Source: Sphingobacteriales bacterium
GTDB taxonomy: Bacteria > Bacteroidota > Bacteroidia > Chitinophagales > CAIOSU01
Assembly: GCA_027486795.1 (NCBI GenBank)
Contig: JAIXOI010000023.1
Span: 62,001-126,000 of the forward strand
Direction of reading: 5' to 3'
Length of the DNA: 64,000 nt
The translations under genes were made by a program, and so were the position numbers. Position 1 is the stretch's first letter; every line of letters starts with the position of its first letter. The notes under the pieces were generated by a model, which did not search any database, was not told the origin of the DNA, and saw nothing but the letters and a program-made list of their open reading frames with translations. Positions 1-11,375 of this stretch are shown here, piece by piece.

Positions 1-227
1 GATTCCCTAAAAATACTAAAAACTTACTACACACAACACATTAGCGCCAATCCTGCACATTTTAATTTACGCTTGTTTGATAAAACATGGCAAAGAACGC
101 TTGCATTAAAATGTAACATAGCTAACGGTTGCCTTGAAAAAAGATACACCTCGATTGAAAAAAAATTTAACTGACCTGTTTAACTAACGTAACGTAAAAC
201 ATTAATGCATCATTGCCACTTAGTGGT

Positions 228-2246
228 TCAAGCAAAAAAATCGCTTACTTTCTCTACGGGCTTTTGGCAAGCATAGTTTTCGCACTTATAAATCAAGGTT
301 TTGCCGCTTACCGCGTGGTTTTGCAGCAATGGCCAAACGGGGCTTTCCGTTTTAGCGGCCATAACTACGCGCTGTGGATTGAAACGCTTAGCAATATCAT
401 GGCAAAATGTAACATACGCTGGCCCAACTACAGCCACCTCCTGCACCGTTCCGCCAAACTCAAGCAACACACTGGCCCAATTGGCTACGCTACTACCATA
501 GGCACCAATAGCTGGCATCATTACAGCCATCATAGCTTCGGCCTTTGTTTGATGGGCTTGGTTGCCAGTATATATGCCCAAACGGTACAGGTTGCGGGCC
601 ATTACACTGTTGCCCGACGGGGTAACGTTGTCATAAGTTTCACGTTTGCGCACTATTATATCTTTTTGGCTTGCGTGCGTATAGTAATATAGCGCCCCAT
701 TGTTATCCGTAAAACGCTCTTGCACTTTTTGGTTGAGCTCAATAGCTACCTGCAGGTAGCGCTCATCGAATACGGTTTGATAAACATCCAACAACGCCTC
801 TATCAAACAAGCATAATCGTCTAAAAATGCAGGGTACTTGGCTTCACTTTTCCAAGTATGGAACAACGCTCCGTTTATATACAGGTGCTTGAGCAGAAAG
901 TTTAGGCTTCGTTCTGCTGTTTCGGCATACTCCGCTATGCCAAAGGCTTGGGCTGCTGTTGCATAAGCGCTTACCATTAGGGCATTCCAGCTCAGTATTA
1001 TTTTATCGTCAAGCCCAGGGCGAATGCGGGTGCCGCGCACGGCCAAGAGCTTTTGTTGGGCCAGTTGTAGTTTTTGCTCAAAAGTCTCCAACTCCCAGCC
1101 TTTGGTTTGGGCAAAAGCTTCAGCAGGTTTGGGCGTGTTCAATATATTCACATGCTCCCAATTGCCAGCCTCCGTTACATCATAATATTGCATAAACCAA
1201 TCGGCATCGCTGCCCAATATTTCTTGTATCTCTCCGGCATGCCAGGTATAAAACTTACCCTCCTCGCCCTCGCTATCGGCATCTAATGCAGCATAAAATC
1301 CGCCCAGCGGATGGGTAAGCTCCCTTGCAACAAAGGCCAAGGTTTCTTTGGCTTTTTGTTTAAAGTAATTGTTTTGGGTTACCTGATACGCCTCGGCCAA
1401 GTTGCTCACCAGTAGCGCATTATCATACAGCATTTTCTCAAAGTGCGGGGCCAGCCAATACTCATCGACACTATAGCGGGCAAAACCGCCACCCAGATGG
1501 TCGTATATGCCGCCGCTGCCCATTTTTTGCAAGGTAAGGGTAGCATGGTCCAAAGCTTCGGTATTGCTAGTTACGAAATGATACCGCAACAAAAACTTCA
1601 AATTAAACGGATTCGGAAACTTAGGTGCACCGCCAAAGCCCCCATGCCTGCTATCAAACCGCGGCCTTAGCTGCACCATCACTTTATCCGCTGTTTGCAA
1701 ATAGTTGGACGCCATTGGGCCTTTCGGACCCTTTATGGCTGCTCCGTCAAGGTGAATAATCTGCTCGGTAATTTTTTGGGCTTGTTCCTCCACAAGGTGC
1801 CGCTTGGTAGCAAAGGTTTGCTGCACCCAATGCAATGCCTGTGGCCACGATGGCCGGCCATGCACTGGCCGCGGCGGAAAATAGGTGCCGCCATAAAACG
1901 GCTTGGCATCGGGTGTGAGGAACATATTGAGCGGCCAGCCGCCTTGCCCCGTGAGCACCTGCACGGCATCCATATATATTTGGTCAATATCGGGGCGCTC
2001 TTCCCTATCTATTTTAATATTGATAAAGTGCTCATTCATGATAGCGGCTACATCGTCATGCTCAAACGATTCACGCTCCATTACATGGCACCAATGGCAA
2101 GCCGAGTAACCAATACTTACCAAAATGGGTTTATCCTCGCGTTTGGCACGTTCCAGCGCCTCGGGCCCCCATGGGTACCAATCAACCGGGTTGTTGGCAT
2201 GCTGCAATAAATATGGGCTGGTTTCGTGGGCTAAGCGGTTGGACAT
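228..2246 (-). CDS. Thioredoxin domain-containing protein, DUF255/YyaL (spermatogenesis-associated protein 20-like)
   Basis: [31 protein letters not shown]...[16 protein letters not shown] is the family N-terminus; ORF extends to 2321 but start at Met 2246 preferred. Confidence 0.93.
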   Translation of the reverse strand: MSNRLAHETSPYLLQHANNPVDWYPWGPEALERAKREDKPILVSIGYSACHWCHVMERESFEHDDVAAIMNEHFINIKIDREERPDIDQIYMDAVQVLTGQGGWPLNMFLTPDAKPFYGGTYFPPRPVHGRPSWPQALHWVQQTFATKRHLVEEQAQKITEQIIHLDGAAIKGPKGPMASNYLQTADKVMVQLRPRFDSRHGGFGGAPKFPNPFNLKFLLRYHFVTSNTEALDHATLTLQKMGSGGIYDHLGGGFARYSVDEYWLAPHFEKMLYDNALLVSNLAEAYQVTQNNYFKQKAKETLAFVARELTHPLGGFYAALDADSEGEEGKFYTWHAGEIQEILGSDADWFMQYYDVTEAGNWEHVNILNTPKPAEAFAQTKGWELETFEQKLQLAQQKLLAVRGTRIRPGLDDKIILSWNALMVSAYATAAQAFGIAEYAETAERSLNFLLKHLYINGALFHTWKSEAKYPAFLDDYACLIEALLDVYQTVFDERYLQVAIELNQKVQERFTDNNGALYYYTHASQKDIIVRKRETYDNVTPSGNSVMARNLYRLGIYTGNQAHQTKAEAMMAVMMPAIGAYGSSVANWASVLLEFGGTVQEVAVVGPAYVTFCHDIAKRFNPQRVVMAAKTESPVWPLLQNHAVSGKTLIYKCENYACQKPVEKVSDFFA

Positions 2247-2513
2247 GGAAATTGAGTTGCGGGTTACGGGTTGCGAGTTACGGGTTCTGGGTTGAAATAA
2301 TATACAAAGTACGGTGTACAAGGTACAATGGCAAAATGGGTTGAAATAATTCCCACATTATGATTTACTGTTTTTTGGTGAGCAATAACGAATGAAATCG
2401 CCATAATCTTAAACCCAACCCCTACTACCACGAAAGGAATGGTTAACTTTGCGTTTTTTAAGGCCGTAGGCAGAACTAAGTGCGGTGAAACCTTGTTGCT
2501 AGCTTGTTGATTT

Positions 2514-5366
2514 ATGCAGAACGAAATCCTACCTCCCATTATCGATACTGAAATTGAACGCCTACAGGTTTATGGCGCCCGCGTGCACAACCTCCGGAAT
2601 ATTGATGTGGCATTGCCCCGAAACCAGTTTGTAGTAATTACAGGCATTAGTGGTAGTGGTAAATCGTCGTTGGCATTTGATACCATATATGCCGAAGGCC
2701 AGCGTCGCTATATTGAGAGCTTTAGCAGCTATGCCCGCCAATTTTTGGGCAGCATGGAGCGCCCCGACGTGGATAAAATTACCGGCCTGAGCCCTGTTAT
2801 AAGCATCGAGCAAAAAACCACCAATAAAAACCCACGAAGTACGGTAGGCACCGTAACCGAGATATACGATTTTATACGCCTATTGTATGCGCGCATTGGC
2901 GTGGCATACTCATACGAAACGGGCAAACAGATGGTTCGCTTTACCGAGAACCAGATAATGGACTACATTCTTGACAACTACACGGGTAAAAAGATAGTAG
3001 TATTAGCGCCTTTGGTGCGCGGCCGCAAAGGGCATTACCGCGAACTATTCGAGAAAGTGCGCAAACAAGGTTACCTGAAAGTGCGTGTGGATGGAGAGAC
3101 TTTGGAGTTGAAGGACAAAATGCAGGTGGACCGATATAAAATTCATGACATTGAGTTGATTATTGACCGCTTGGAGGTAAGTGAGGATATAAAAGACCGT
3201 CTAAAGCCATCTATTGATGCCGCCATTAAGTTGGGTAATGGTTTGTTGATGATAATGGACCATGAAACGGAGAAGGTAAACCAGTTTAGCAAGCAACTGA
3301 TGTGCCCCGAAAGCGGTTTGGCCTACGAAGACCCTTCGCCAAACACCTTTTCGTTCAACTCACCTTATGGGGCTTGCACCCATTGCCGTGGCTTGGGCGT
3401 GGTACACGATATTGACCTTGGCTGCGTAATACCTGACAATAGCCTATCGCTAAACACTGGTGGCATAGTGGCACTCGGCGAGTGGCGCGATAACTATGCC
3501 TTCCGTGCATTGCGCGACATGAGCAAAAAATACAAGTTCAATCTCTCTACTCCGATAAAGGAGCTGCCCGAGAATGTAATGAACCTGATACTGTATGGCA
3601 ACGAAGAGGGCGTGCTACCCGAACTGGAAGAGATAGAAGCATACAGTGCCGTATTTGAGGGCGTGTATAACATGATACGCCGCTGCTACTATGAAACCAG
3701 CAGTGATAACCTGCGCAAGTGGGCCGAAGAGTTTATGGAGGAAGTGCCTTGCCCAGAGTGCAATGGCACCAGATTAAAAAAGGAAAGCCTTTACTTTAAA
3801 GTAGCCGACCGCAACATTGCCGAAATATCGGCACTGGATATAAGCGACTTAATGGCTTGGTTTGAGGGTATTGAAGAAAAACTGGATGCCCGTAGCCTTG
3901 CCATTGCCACCGATTTGTTAAAGGAAATACGCTCACGCATCGGCTTTTTGCTAGATGTAGGCTTGGAGTACCTAACCCTTTACCGCCCAACCCGCAGTTT
4001 GTCGGGTGGAGAGAGCCAGCGCATACGCTTGGCCACGCAAATCGGCTCGCAGCTGGTGGGCGTAACGTATATATTAGATGAGCCGAGTATTGGCCTACAC
4101 CAACGCGACAACACCCGATTGATAAAAGCATTGCGCGAATTGACCGAAGTGGGCAATACCGTATTGGTAGTAGAGCACGACAAGGACATCATGATGGCCT
4201 GCGATTATATCGTGGACCTTGGCCCAGGAGCGGGCAAATTAGGTGGTGAAATAGTTGGTGAAGGTGTGCCTGAAGAATTTATAAAACTGAACACGCTTAC
4301 CGCAAAATACCTTCGCGAAGAAAAGGTAATAGCCATACCCACCAAGCGCCGCCAAGCCTTTGAGGGGCAATACTTGGTTATTCGTGGCGCCAAAGGCCAC
4401 AACCTAAAAGATGTGGACGTGAGCATACCGCTCGGGGTATTTGTGTGCGTTACCGGGGTATCGGGCAGCGGCAAATCGAGCTTAGTGAATGGCACACTAT
4501 ACCCTATACTAAAACACCACGTGTACAACAGCCGCCAAAAGCCTTTAAAATACGAAATGGTGGATGGCCTACAACATATCGATAAGGTAATTGAGATTGA
4601 CCAATCGCCTATTGGGCGTACCCCCCGCAGCAACCCTGCAACCTACATTGGTGTATTTGGCGACATCCGCAACTTGTTTGCCCTATTGCCCGAAGCAAAG
4701 ATAAGGGGTTACAAGCCTGGCCGTTTCTCGTTCAACGTGAAAGGTGGCCGATGCGAAGATTGCCAAGGTGGCGGTATGAAGGTGATAGAAATGAACTTTC
4801 TGCCCGATGTGCATGTGCTATGTGAAACCTGTATGGGCAAGCGCTACAACCGCGAGACCTTAGAGGTGCGCTACAAAGGTAAATCGATAAGTGATGTGCT
4901 GGAAATGCCCGTGCGCGATGCAGTCGATTTTTTTGAACCAGTGCCTGCTATACACCGCAAACTGAAAACCTTAATGAGCGTAGGACTTGGCTATGTAACC
5001 TTGGGCCAAGCCGCCACTACCCTATCGGGTGGCGAGGCGCAACGCGTAAAACTGGCGTCGGAGTTGAGTAAAAAAGATACGGGCCGCACCTTCTATATAT
5101 TAGATGAGCCTACCACCGGCTTGCACTTCGAAGATATTAATCTATTGCTTAAAGTATTGCAAAAACTGGTTGATAAAGGAAACAGCATACTGGTAATTGA
5201 GCACAACTTGGATGTAGTAAAAGTAGCCGACCATGTAATTGACCTTGGCCCAGAAGGCGGTAACCGCGGGGGCCAAATTGTTGCTACCGGCACCCCCGAA
5301 GAGGTAGTTATGGTAAAGGCTAGCTACACTGGCCAATATTTAAGGCCCGAGTTAAAGCTCAATTAA
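2514..5366 (+). CDS. uvrA: Excinuclease ABC subunit UvrA
   Basis: Two ABC cassettes (GISGSGKSSLAFDT, GVSGSGKSSLVNGT), zinc-finger CxxC pairs, LSGGE signatures. Confidence 0.98.
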   Translation: MQNEILPPIIDTEIERLQVYGARVHNLRNIDVALPRNQFVVITGISGSGKSSLAFDTIYAEGQRRYIESFSSYARQFLGSMERPDVDKITGLSPVISIEQKTTNKNPRSTVGTVTEIYDFIRLLYARIGVAYSYETGKQMVRFTENQIMDYILDNYTGKKIVVLAPLVRGRKGHYRELFEKVRKQGYLKVRVDGETLELKDKMQVDRYKIHDIELIIDRLEVSEDIKDRLKPSIDAAIKLGNGLLMIMDHETEKVNQFSKQLMCPESGLAYEDPSPNTFSFNSPYGACTHCRGLGVVHDIDLGCVIPDNSLSLNTGGIVALGEWRDNYAFRALRDMSKKYKFNLSTPIKELPENVMNLILYGNEEGVLPELEEIEAYSAVFEGVYNMIRRCYYETSSDNLRKWAEEFMEEVPCPECNGTRLKKESLYFKVADRNIAEISALDISDLMAWFEGIEEKLDARSLAIATDLLKEIRSRIGFLLDVGLEYLTLYRPTRSLSGGESQRIRLATQIGSQLVGVTYILDEPSIGLHQRDNTRLIKALRELTEVGNTVLVVEHDKDIMMACDYIVDLGPGAGKLGGEIVGEGVPEEFIKLNTLTAKYLREEKVIAIPTKRRQAFEGQYLVIRGAKGHNLKDVDVSIPLGVFVCVTGVSGSGKSSLVNGTLYPILKHHVYNSRQKPLKYEMVDGLQHIDKVIEIDQSPIGRTPRSNPATYIGVFGDIRNLFALLPEAKIRGYKPGRFSFNVKGGRCEDCQGGGMKVIEMNFLPDVHVLCETCMGKRYNRETLEVRYKGKSISDVLEMPVRDAVDFFEPVPAIHRKLKTLMSVGLGYVTLGQAATTLSGGEAQRVKLASELSKKDTGRTFYILDEPTTGLHFEDINLLLKVLQKLVDKGNSILVIEHNLDVVKVADHVIDLGPEGGNRGGQIVATGTPEEVVMVKASYTGQYLRPELKLN

Positions 5367-5431
5367 ACGGTCGTTGGGCAATTTAAATAATTACAAATCG
5401 TACCTTGTACATCGTAAATCGTACTTAAAAA

Positions 5432-6634
5432 ATGACCCGCACGCACCGGCAACTTTTTTTAGAACATGTAGCCCAAACCTCGCCAGCACCGTTGCTGCTA
5501 GAAATTGAGCGGGCTAGCGGTGTATATTTATATGGCCCAGCGGCAAGTGGCGGCAAAGAATATATTGATTTGATAGCCGGTATAAGTGTAAGTAGCTTGG
5601 GCCACTGCCACCCTGCAGTAGTGCAGGCGGTGCAGCACCAGGCCGAAACCTTTATGCACCTTATGGTTTATGGTGAGTTTGTGCATAGCCCACAGGTAAA
5701 ATTGGCCGAGGCTTTAACGGCCCAATTGCCTGACTCATTAAACAGTGTGTATTTGGTAAATAGTGGCGCCGAGGCCGCCGAAGGAGCCCTAAAACTAGCC
5801 AAAAGATATACCGGCAGGCCCGATGTGGTGCACTTTGCCAACAGCTACCACGGCAGCACCCAAGGCGCCTTGAGCGTTATGGGCAGCGAGTATTTTCGCA
5901 ATGCCTATCGCCCATTGATACCAGGTAGCCGAATGTTGCAATACAACGATACTAGCGAGCTACACGAGATAAACGAACGCACTGCTGCGGTAATAGTAGA
6001 ACCTATACAAGCCGAATCGGGCGTAACGGTGCCGAGCTTAGATTTTTTGAAAAAGCTACGCGACCGCTGCACGGCCACGGGAACATTATTGATATTAGAC
6101 GAAATACAAACAGGCTTCGGGCGCACAGGCACCTTGTTTGCTTTTCAACAATTGGGCATAGTGCCCGATGTGTTGCTATGTGCCAAAGGCATGGGCGGCG
6201 GTATGCCCATTGGGGCATTTATTGCCAGCAAAGAAATGATGGCCGTGTTTCAGCAAGGGCCGATACTAGGGCACATCACTACATTTGGCGGCCACCCGGT
6301 TTGTTGTGCCGCATCGTTGGCCACGCTGAAAACCTTGCTTGCCGAAAACTATATTGCCGCTGTGGCTGCCAAAGAACAGCTATTCAAAGAGTTGCTGGTG
6401 CACCCTGCCATCCGCTCGTTTCGCAGCAAGGGGCTCTTGATAGCATTGGAGTTTGATAGTTTCGAAACCAACAAGAAAATTATTGATACCTGCATTGAAA
6501 ATGGGGTAATTACCGATTGGTTCCTATTTGCACCCAACTGCCTTCGCATTGCACCACCACTCATTATCACCCCCGAAGAGATTGGCAAAGCTTGCAAAGT
6601 GGTATTGGCTGCTATTGCACAACACACATCTTAA
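5432..6634 (+). CDS. Class III (PLP) aminotransferase, acetylornithine/4-aminobutyrate type
   Basis: Motifs YLVNSGAEAAEGALKLAKRYTGR, LILDEIQTGFGRTGTLFAF, LCAKGMGGGMPIGAF. Confidence 0.92.
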   Translation: MTRTHRQLFLEHVAQTSPAPLLLEIERASGVYLYGPAASGGKEYIDLIAGISVSSLGHCHPAVVQAVQHQAETFMHLMVYGEFVHSPQVKLAEALTAQLPDSLNSVYLVNSGAEAAEGALKLAKRYTGRPDVVHFANSYHGSTQGALSVMGSEYFRNAYRPLIPGSRMLQYNDTSELHEINERTAAVIVEPIQAESGVTVPSLDFLKKLRDRCTATGTLLILDEIQTGFGRTGTLFAFQQLGIVPDVLLCAKGMGGGMPIGAFIASKEMMAVFQQGPILGHITTFGGHPVCCAASLATLKTLLAENYIAAVAAKEQLFKELLVHPAIRSFRSKGLLIALEFDSFETNKKIIDTCIENGVITDWFLFAPNCLRIAPPLIITPEEIGKACKVVLAAIAQHTS

Positions 6635-6652
6635 AACTATCTTTAGTACCGA

Positions 6653-7243
6653 ATGAAAAAGAAACCCTCTTTAGGAAGACGCATATTTGGGTACCTACTC
6701 AAAGGCATGCTAGTTTTGGCTCCTGGAGTGCTTACCATATTCATCGTTGTTAAGCTATTCGCGTTTATCGACGATACCATGAACGATGCCATAGAAACCC
6801 TTTTCGATGTGCGTTTTAGGGGTTTGGGCATAGTAGTGGGCACGGTGCTTATTGTTCTTATCGGTATGCTCAGTGGTAGCCTTTTCAAGCAGTTTATCAG
6901 CTACATTGAGGATGCCATTGCACATGTTCCGCTAGTAAAAATCGTATATTCATCCATCAAAGATTTCTTTTCGGCCTTTGTAAGCGAAGACCCAAAATTC
7001 AATAAGCCAGCTCTGATTAAAATGGGTGGCAACGAAAGCCTCCAGCGGTTGGGCTTTATTACCGAAACCGACCTAACGCACTTCGGGCTAGAGGGCATGG
7101 TATCGGTTTACATACCGCACTCCTACAACTTCTCAGGCAATCTGTTCATCGTAAAGATGGAAGATGTGACCCCCATAAACGCCAACACCACGGAAGTAAT
7201 GAAATTTATCGTTTCGGGTGGGGTTACCAAGTTTGAGCATTAG
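6653..7243 (+). CDS. DUF502 family membrane protein
   Basis: Two N-terminal TM segments; VPLVKIVYSSIKDFFSAF motif. Confidence 0.85.
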   Translation: MKKKPSLGRRIFGYLLKGMLVLAPGVLTIFIVVKLFAFIDDTMNDAIETLFDVRFRGLGIVVGTVLIVLIGMLSGSLFKQFISYIEDAIAHVPLVKIVYSSIKDFFSAFVSEDPKFNKPALIKMGGNESLQRLGFITETDLTHFGLEGMVSVYIPHSYNFSGNLFIVKMEDVTPINANTTEVMKFIVSGGVTKFEH

Positions 7244-7293
7244 GCGCCAATAACGGGAAGATGGCTGATAAGCAGCAACTAACGGAATACTGG

Positions 7294-8499
7294 TTATTTC
7301 AATAAACTGAAACTAAACTTAGAGCCCTTTCCAAGCTCCGATTCAAGTGTAACCTCCCCTCCAAGGCGTTCTACTAGTTTTTTCACGGTACTCAGTCCTA
7401 TGCCGTGCCCTTTGGCATTGTCGTTATTCGGGGTTTGAATGCGCTCGAACAAGTTAAAAATTTTCTCTTGGTTTTTGGGTGCAATGCCCAATCCATTGTC
7501 AGTAACTGAAAAATGGTAATGATGCGCTGTTTCACTAAAAGCTATATCAATTTTTTTCTGTGGGCTGCTATTATAAGTTATACCATTTGTAATAAGATTG
7601 AGCAGTACTTGCTTAAGTGCTGCCTTATTTGCCTTAATGGTTCTCGATTCTAAGGGGTACGTAAGTTTGCACAATACATTTTGGCATAGCAGCCTTTCTA
7701 TAAGCACAAAAAAGTCAGGTAGCACTATCTCGCCATTTCGCTCTAGCAACAAGGCATCCGCACGCGTGTACTCCAATATACCATCTATCAAATCGCGCAA
7801 TTGCTGCGACGACTCATCCAATAAATCCACAAGCTCCTTCCCTTGATGGTTCAAATCGTTTGAGTGATCAAATTTCAATAAATTGATAATGCTAGAAATA
7901 TTCCCTAGCGGCGATTTTAAATCGTGGGCTGCCATGCTCGCAAAGTGCTCCAGTTCTATATTTCTTTGCTCCAACACCACTTGTGCACTTTCTAATTCAA
8001 GTTTGCTTTTGTGCAACTCAAATAGCTTAACCACATTGTTAGACAACACTTTCAGCGCCTGCAACTGCTCATCGGTAAGTTGTTTATGCGGTTTAAGGTC
8101 GATAACACACAAAGTGCCCAATGGAAAACCTTTTTGAGTAACCAATGGCACGCCAGCGTAAAATACCAAATTAGGCTCGCCAACAACAATTGGGTTATCA
8201 AAAAAGCGTTCATCCGTTCTAGAGTCGGCAACTATCATTGCCTCCTTGGGCTTATTGATGGCATGGGCACAAAAAGAGTAATCTTTAGGGGTTTCTTTTA
8301 AACTTAGGCCCTTTGCCGACTTAAACCACTGACGATTAGTGTCAACTAGCGAAATTAGCGCGATAGGAGTATCGCAAATTTGTGAAGCGAGGTAGGTAAT
8401 ATTATCATAATCTTCCTCGGGCAGTGTATCAAGCAACGAGTATTCGTTCAGTTCATTCAGTCGGTCGGTTTCATTTGCAGGTATATCAGGTGTCTTCAT
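7294..8499 (-). CDS. GAF domain-containing sensor histidine kinase
   Basis: GAF N-terminus, HDLKSPLGNISSII H-box, GHGIGLSTVKKLVERLGGEV ATPase motifs. Confidence 0.93.
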   Translation of the reverse strand: MKTPDIPANETDRLNELNEYSLLDTLPEEDYDNITYLASQICDTPIALISLVDTNRQWFKSAKGLSLKETPKDYSFCAHAINKPKEAMIVADSRTDERFFDNPIVVGEPNLVFYAGVPLVTQKGFPLGTLCVIDLKPHKQLTDEQLQALKVLSNNVVKLFELHKSKLELESAQVVLEQRNIELEHFASMAAHDLKSPLGNISSIINLLKFDHSNDLNHQGKELVDLLDESSQQLRDLIDGILEYTRADALLLERNGEIVLPDFFVLIERLLCQNVLCKLTYPLESRTIKANKAALKQVLLNLITNGITYNSSPQKKIDIAFSETAHHYHFSVTDNGLGIAPKNQEKIFNLFERIQTPNNDNAKGHGIGLSTVKKLVERLGGEVTLESELGKGSKFSFSLLK

Positions 8500-8735
8500 A
8501 TCTATCTCATCACATTTGCTGCCAAAAGATACCCAATTTTCAACTTACAGTACTAATATTTAAGTTAATAAGTTGCAAAAAAAATTATGTGATGCCTAAT
8601 TTAATGGTATTGCAAATAGAAACGATAAGGTATTTGCAATGTAATGGACTAGAAAATTTATAGCTTTACCATACATTTCGAATTGCCTGAAACCCATTTT
8701 GAGATAGTTTTATTAAACCCGCTGAAACGATTTTT

Positions 8736-9797
8736 ATGAAACATAATTTTACCGCTGGCCCGGCTATACTGCCTACTACCGTTATAGAGAAAGCCGTGCA
8801 AGCCATCCAAAATTTTAATGGTTCGGGCCTATCGTTGCTAGAGGTGAGCCACCGTGGCGACGATTTTGATGCTGTAATAGAAGAAGCACGGAAAACCGCT
8901 TTGGAGCTTTACGGCTTGGGCGATGAGTATGAGGCGCTATTTATGACTGGAGGCGCCAGCACCCAGTTTGCACTAGTGCCCTATAACTTTTTAAATGCCA
9001 AAGCTGCATATTTAGATACTGGTACTTGGGCCAATAAAGCACTGAAAGAAGCTAAATTTTTCGGCCAGGTTGATGTGGTAGCCTCATCAAAAGATAGCAA
9101 CTACAGCTACATACCCAAAGGCTATAACGTGCCTGCCGATGCCGATTATTTCCATATAACCACCAATAATACCATCTTCGGCACCCAAATACACCACATG
9201 CCGGAGGTAAGCGTACCACTGGTGGCCGACATGTCATCGGATATTTATAGCCGCGAGATAGATGCCAGTAAGTTTCACTTGATTTATGCTGGGGCACAAA
9301 AAAACCTTGGGCCATCGGGCGTAACGTTGGTATTGATTCGCAAAAGCTGGTTGGAGCAGGTAAAACGCGCCATACCTACCATGTTTGCTTACAAAACCTT
9401 TGTCGACAATTTAAGCCTTTATAACACTCCTCCCGTTTTCCCAATATATGTAGCGATGGAAAACTTGCGCTGGATAAAAGAGCAAGGTGGCTTGAAAGCA
9501 GTAGAGAAACACAACCAAGAGAAAGCCCAACTGCTTTATAAGGCTATTGATGAACTCCCGTTGTTCAAAGGCGTAGCCGCTATCGAAGACCGCTCTTTGA
9601 TGAACATTACCTTTACCTTGAGCAACCCTGACTTAGATAAAGCTTTCCTTGCCGAGGCCGAAGCCGCTGGTTGTGTTGGTTTGGCTGGGCACCGCTCGGT
9701 TGGTGGTTTCCGCGCTAGCACCTACAATGCCCTTGCTACCGAAAGCGTGCAGGTATTGGTTGATGTAATGACCCAGTTTTCAAAGAAACACGGATAG
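8736..9797 (+). CDS. serC: Phosphoserine aminotransferase
   Basis: MKHNFTAGPAILP, SLLEVSHRG, AGAQKNLGPSGVTLV. Confidence 0.96.
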   Translation: MKHNFTAGPAILPTTVIEKAVQAIQNFNGSGLSLLEVSHRGDDFDAVIEEARKTALELYGLGDEYEALFMTGGASTQFALVPYNFLNAKAAYLDTGTWANKALKEAKFFGQVDVVASSKDSNYSYIPKGYNVPADADYFHITTNNTIFGTQIHHMPEVSVPLVADMSSDIYSREIDASKFHLIYAGAQKNLGPSGVTLVLIRKSWLEQVKRAIPTMFAYKTFVDNLSLYNTPPVFPIYVAMENLRWIKEQGGLKAVEKHNQEKAQLLYKAIDELPLFKGVAAIEDRSLMNITFTLSNPDLDKAFLAEAEAAGCVGLAGHRSVGGFRASTYNALATESVQVLVDVMTQFSKKHG

Positions 9798-9851
9798 TTT
9801 CTTGTTTGAATGGCGTGATTTGAAGATAATTTTTCATTTTGAAATTAGCAC

Positions 9852-9891
9852 ACCCGCCGGCCGGCGGGTTTTCATCTCGCCTAAGGCGAGA
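9852..9891. repeat. Palindrome pair in serC-serA spacer: ACCCGCCGGCCGGCGGGT and TCTCGCCTAAGGCGAGA
   Basis: Self-complementary 18-mer at 9852..9869 and 7+3+7 palindrome at 9875..9891, read directly. Confidence 0.85.
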
Positions 9892-9905
9892 CAAATTAGA
9901 ATCTC

Positions 9906-10868
9906 ATGATTAAGATACTCGCCAACGATGGGATAGATGCCATCGCTATAGAAATGCTTGAAAAAGCAGGATACCAAGTGGATACCGCCACTATACCCCA
10001 AGACGAACTATCTGCTCGACTAAACGAATATGATGCCCTAGTGGTGCGCAGCGCTACCAAGGTGCGCCAGCCACTTATTGATGCCTGCCCCAACCTTAAA
10101 GTAATAGTGCGTGCCGGTGTGGGTATGGACAATATAGATGTGGAGTATGCCCGCTCGGTAGGCAAAACGGTATTGAATACCCCATTGGCATCGTCGCAAT
10201 CAGTAGCCGAGCTGGTGTTTGCGCATATGTTTAGCCTAGCGCGCTTTCTGCACCAAAGCAACCGCCATATGCCCGCAAAAGGCGATACGGATTTTAATAA
10301 ACTAAAAAAGAACTATGCCGCAGGGGTAGAGTTGCGTGGCAAAACCTTGGGCATTATTGGGTTTGGCGCTATTGGCCAATCTGTTGCACGCATGGCCTTA
10401 GGCTTAGGTATGAACGTAATGCCCTTTAAACTGCACCATGCCGAAGTGAAGATATACATTGACTACTTTAAGATTAAAGATGCTGAGGTAGCAATTAAAA
10501 TGCGCACCGACGACTTTGACGACTTGCTGGCACAGAGCGACTTTATAACACTGCACGTTCCCTTTAAAGAAGGTGACCCAGCCATATTGTACAAAGAGCG
10601 CTTTGAAAAGATGAAAGACGGTGTTTTTGTTATTAATACCGCCCGGGGTGGCGCCATTGTTGAAAACGACCTGTTGGATGCTCTTGATAGTGGCAAAGTA
10701 GCCGGCGCTGCGCTAGATGTATTTGAAAACGAACCGTTGCCGGGCAAAGCCATATTAGAGCACCCCAAAATATCGCTCAGCCCGCATATTGGCGCTAGCA
10801 CCAATGAGGCACAAGAGCGTGTTGGCGAAGAGGTGGCCGATAAGCTAATTGCTTTCTTCGGGAGGTAA
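9906..10868 (+). CDS. serA: D-3-phosphoglycerate dehydrogenase-like NAD-dependent dehydrogenase
   Basis: NAD-binding GIIGFGAIGQSVARMA, NTARGGAIVE, LSPHIGASTNEAQ; directly downstream of serC. Confidence 0.9.
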   Translation: MIKILANDGIDAIAIEMLEKAGYQVDTATIPQDELSARLNEYDALVVRSATKVRQPLIDACPNLKVIVRAGVGMDNIDVEYARSVGKTVLNTPLASSQSVAELVFAHMFSLARFLHQSNRHMPAKGDTDFNKLKKNYAAGVELRGKTLGIIGFGAIGQSVARMALGLGMNVMPFKLHHAEVKIYIDYFKIKDAEVAIKMRTDDFDDLLAQSDFITLHVPFKEGDPAILYKERFEKMKDGVFVINTARGGAIVENDLLDALDSGKVAGAALDVFENEPLPGKAILEHPKISLSPHIGASTNEAQERVGEEVADKLIAFFGR

Positions 10869-10913
10869 CCTAGTTTGTTTGAAGATTTGAATGATACGTA
10901 GTAACTTTAGTTT

Positions 10914-11126
10914 ATGAAAGAAGTATTTTTTATCATTGAAGAAGCCGCAGAGGGTGGGTACATAGCAAAAGCTCTTGGACACGACATTTTCACAGAGGCT
11001 GATGATTTAGCTGAATTGAAAGTACAGGTTCGTGAGGCCGTTCTTTGCCATTTTGAGGAAAAAGATTTGCCACAAATGATTCGTTTGCACTTTGTTCGTG
11101 AAGAGATTCTTCCGATAGCTGTATGA
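10914..11126 (+). CDS. HicB-like antitoxin
   Basis: Small partial-RNase-H-like HicB fold sequence (GGYIAKALGHDIFTEADDLAELKVQVREAV), overlaps downstream hicA. Confidence 0.7.
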   Translation: MKEVFFIIEEAAEGGYIAKALGHDIFTEADDLAELKVQVREAVLCHFEEKDLPQMIRLHFVREEILPIAV

Positions 11127-11371
11127 AGCTACCACGCAATATTTCTGGTGCAGACCTAATAAAAGCCCTAAAGAAACTAGGCTACGAATCAGTTCGTCAA
11201 AAAGGTAGCCACATAAGACTGAAAACTATTGTCAACGGCGAACACAATATTACCATTCCCAACCATAATCCTATCAAATCTTGCACTTTATCGGCAATTC
11301 TCTTGGCAATAGCAATACATAATAGCCTTTCCAAAGATGAACTTATCGAGAAATTGTTTAGTGAGAAATAA
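11123..11371 (+). CDS. HicA-like mRNA interferase toxin
   Basis: ISGADLIKALKKLGYESVRQKGSHIRLKT...ITIPNHNPIKSCTL; G-S-H-x-x-x motif. Confidence 0.85.
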   Translation: MKLPRNISGADLIKALKKLGYESVRQKGSHIRLKTIVNGEHNITIPNHNPIKSCTLSAILLAIAIHNSLSKDELIEKLFSEK

Positions 11372-11375
11372 TTTC

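Noticed and set aside
213-692. 159-aa plus-strand ORF and other plus-strand ORFs up to 2210
   Set aside because: Antisense to the well-supported DUF255 gene; no recognisable domain.
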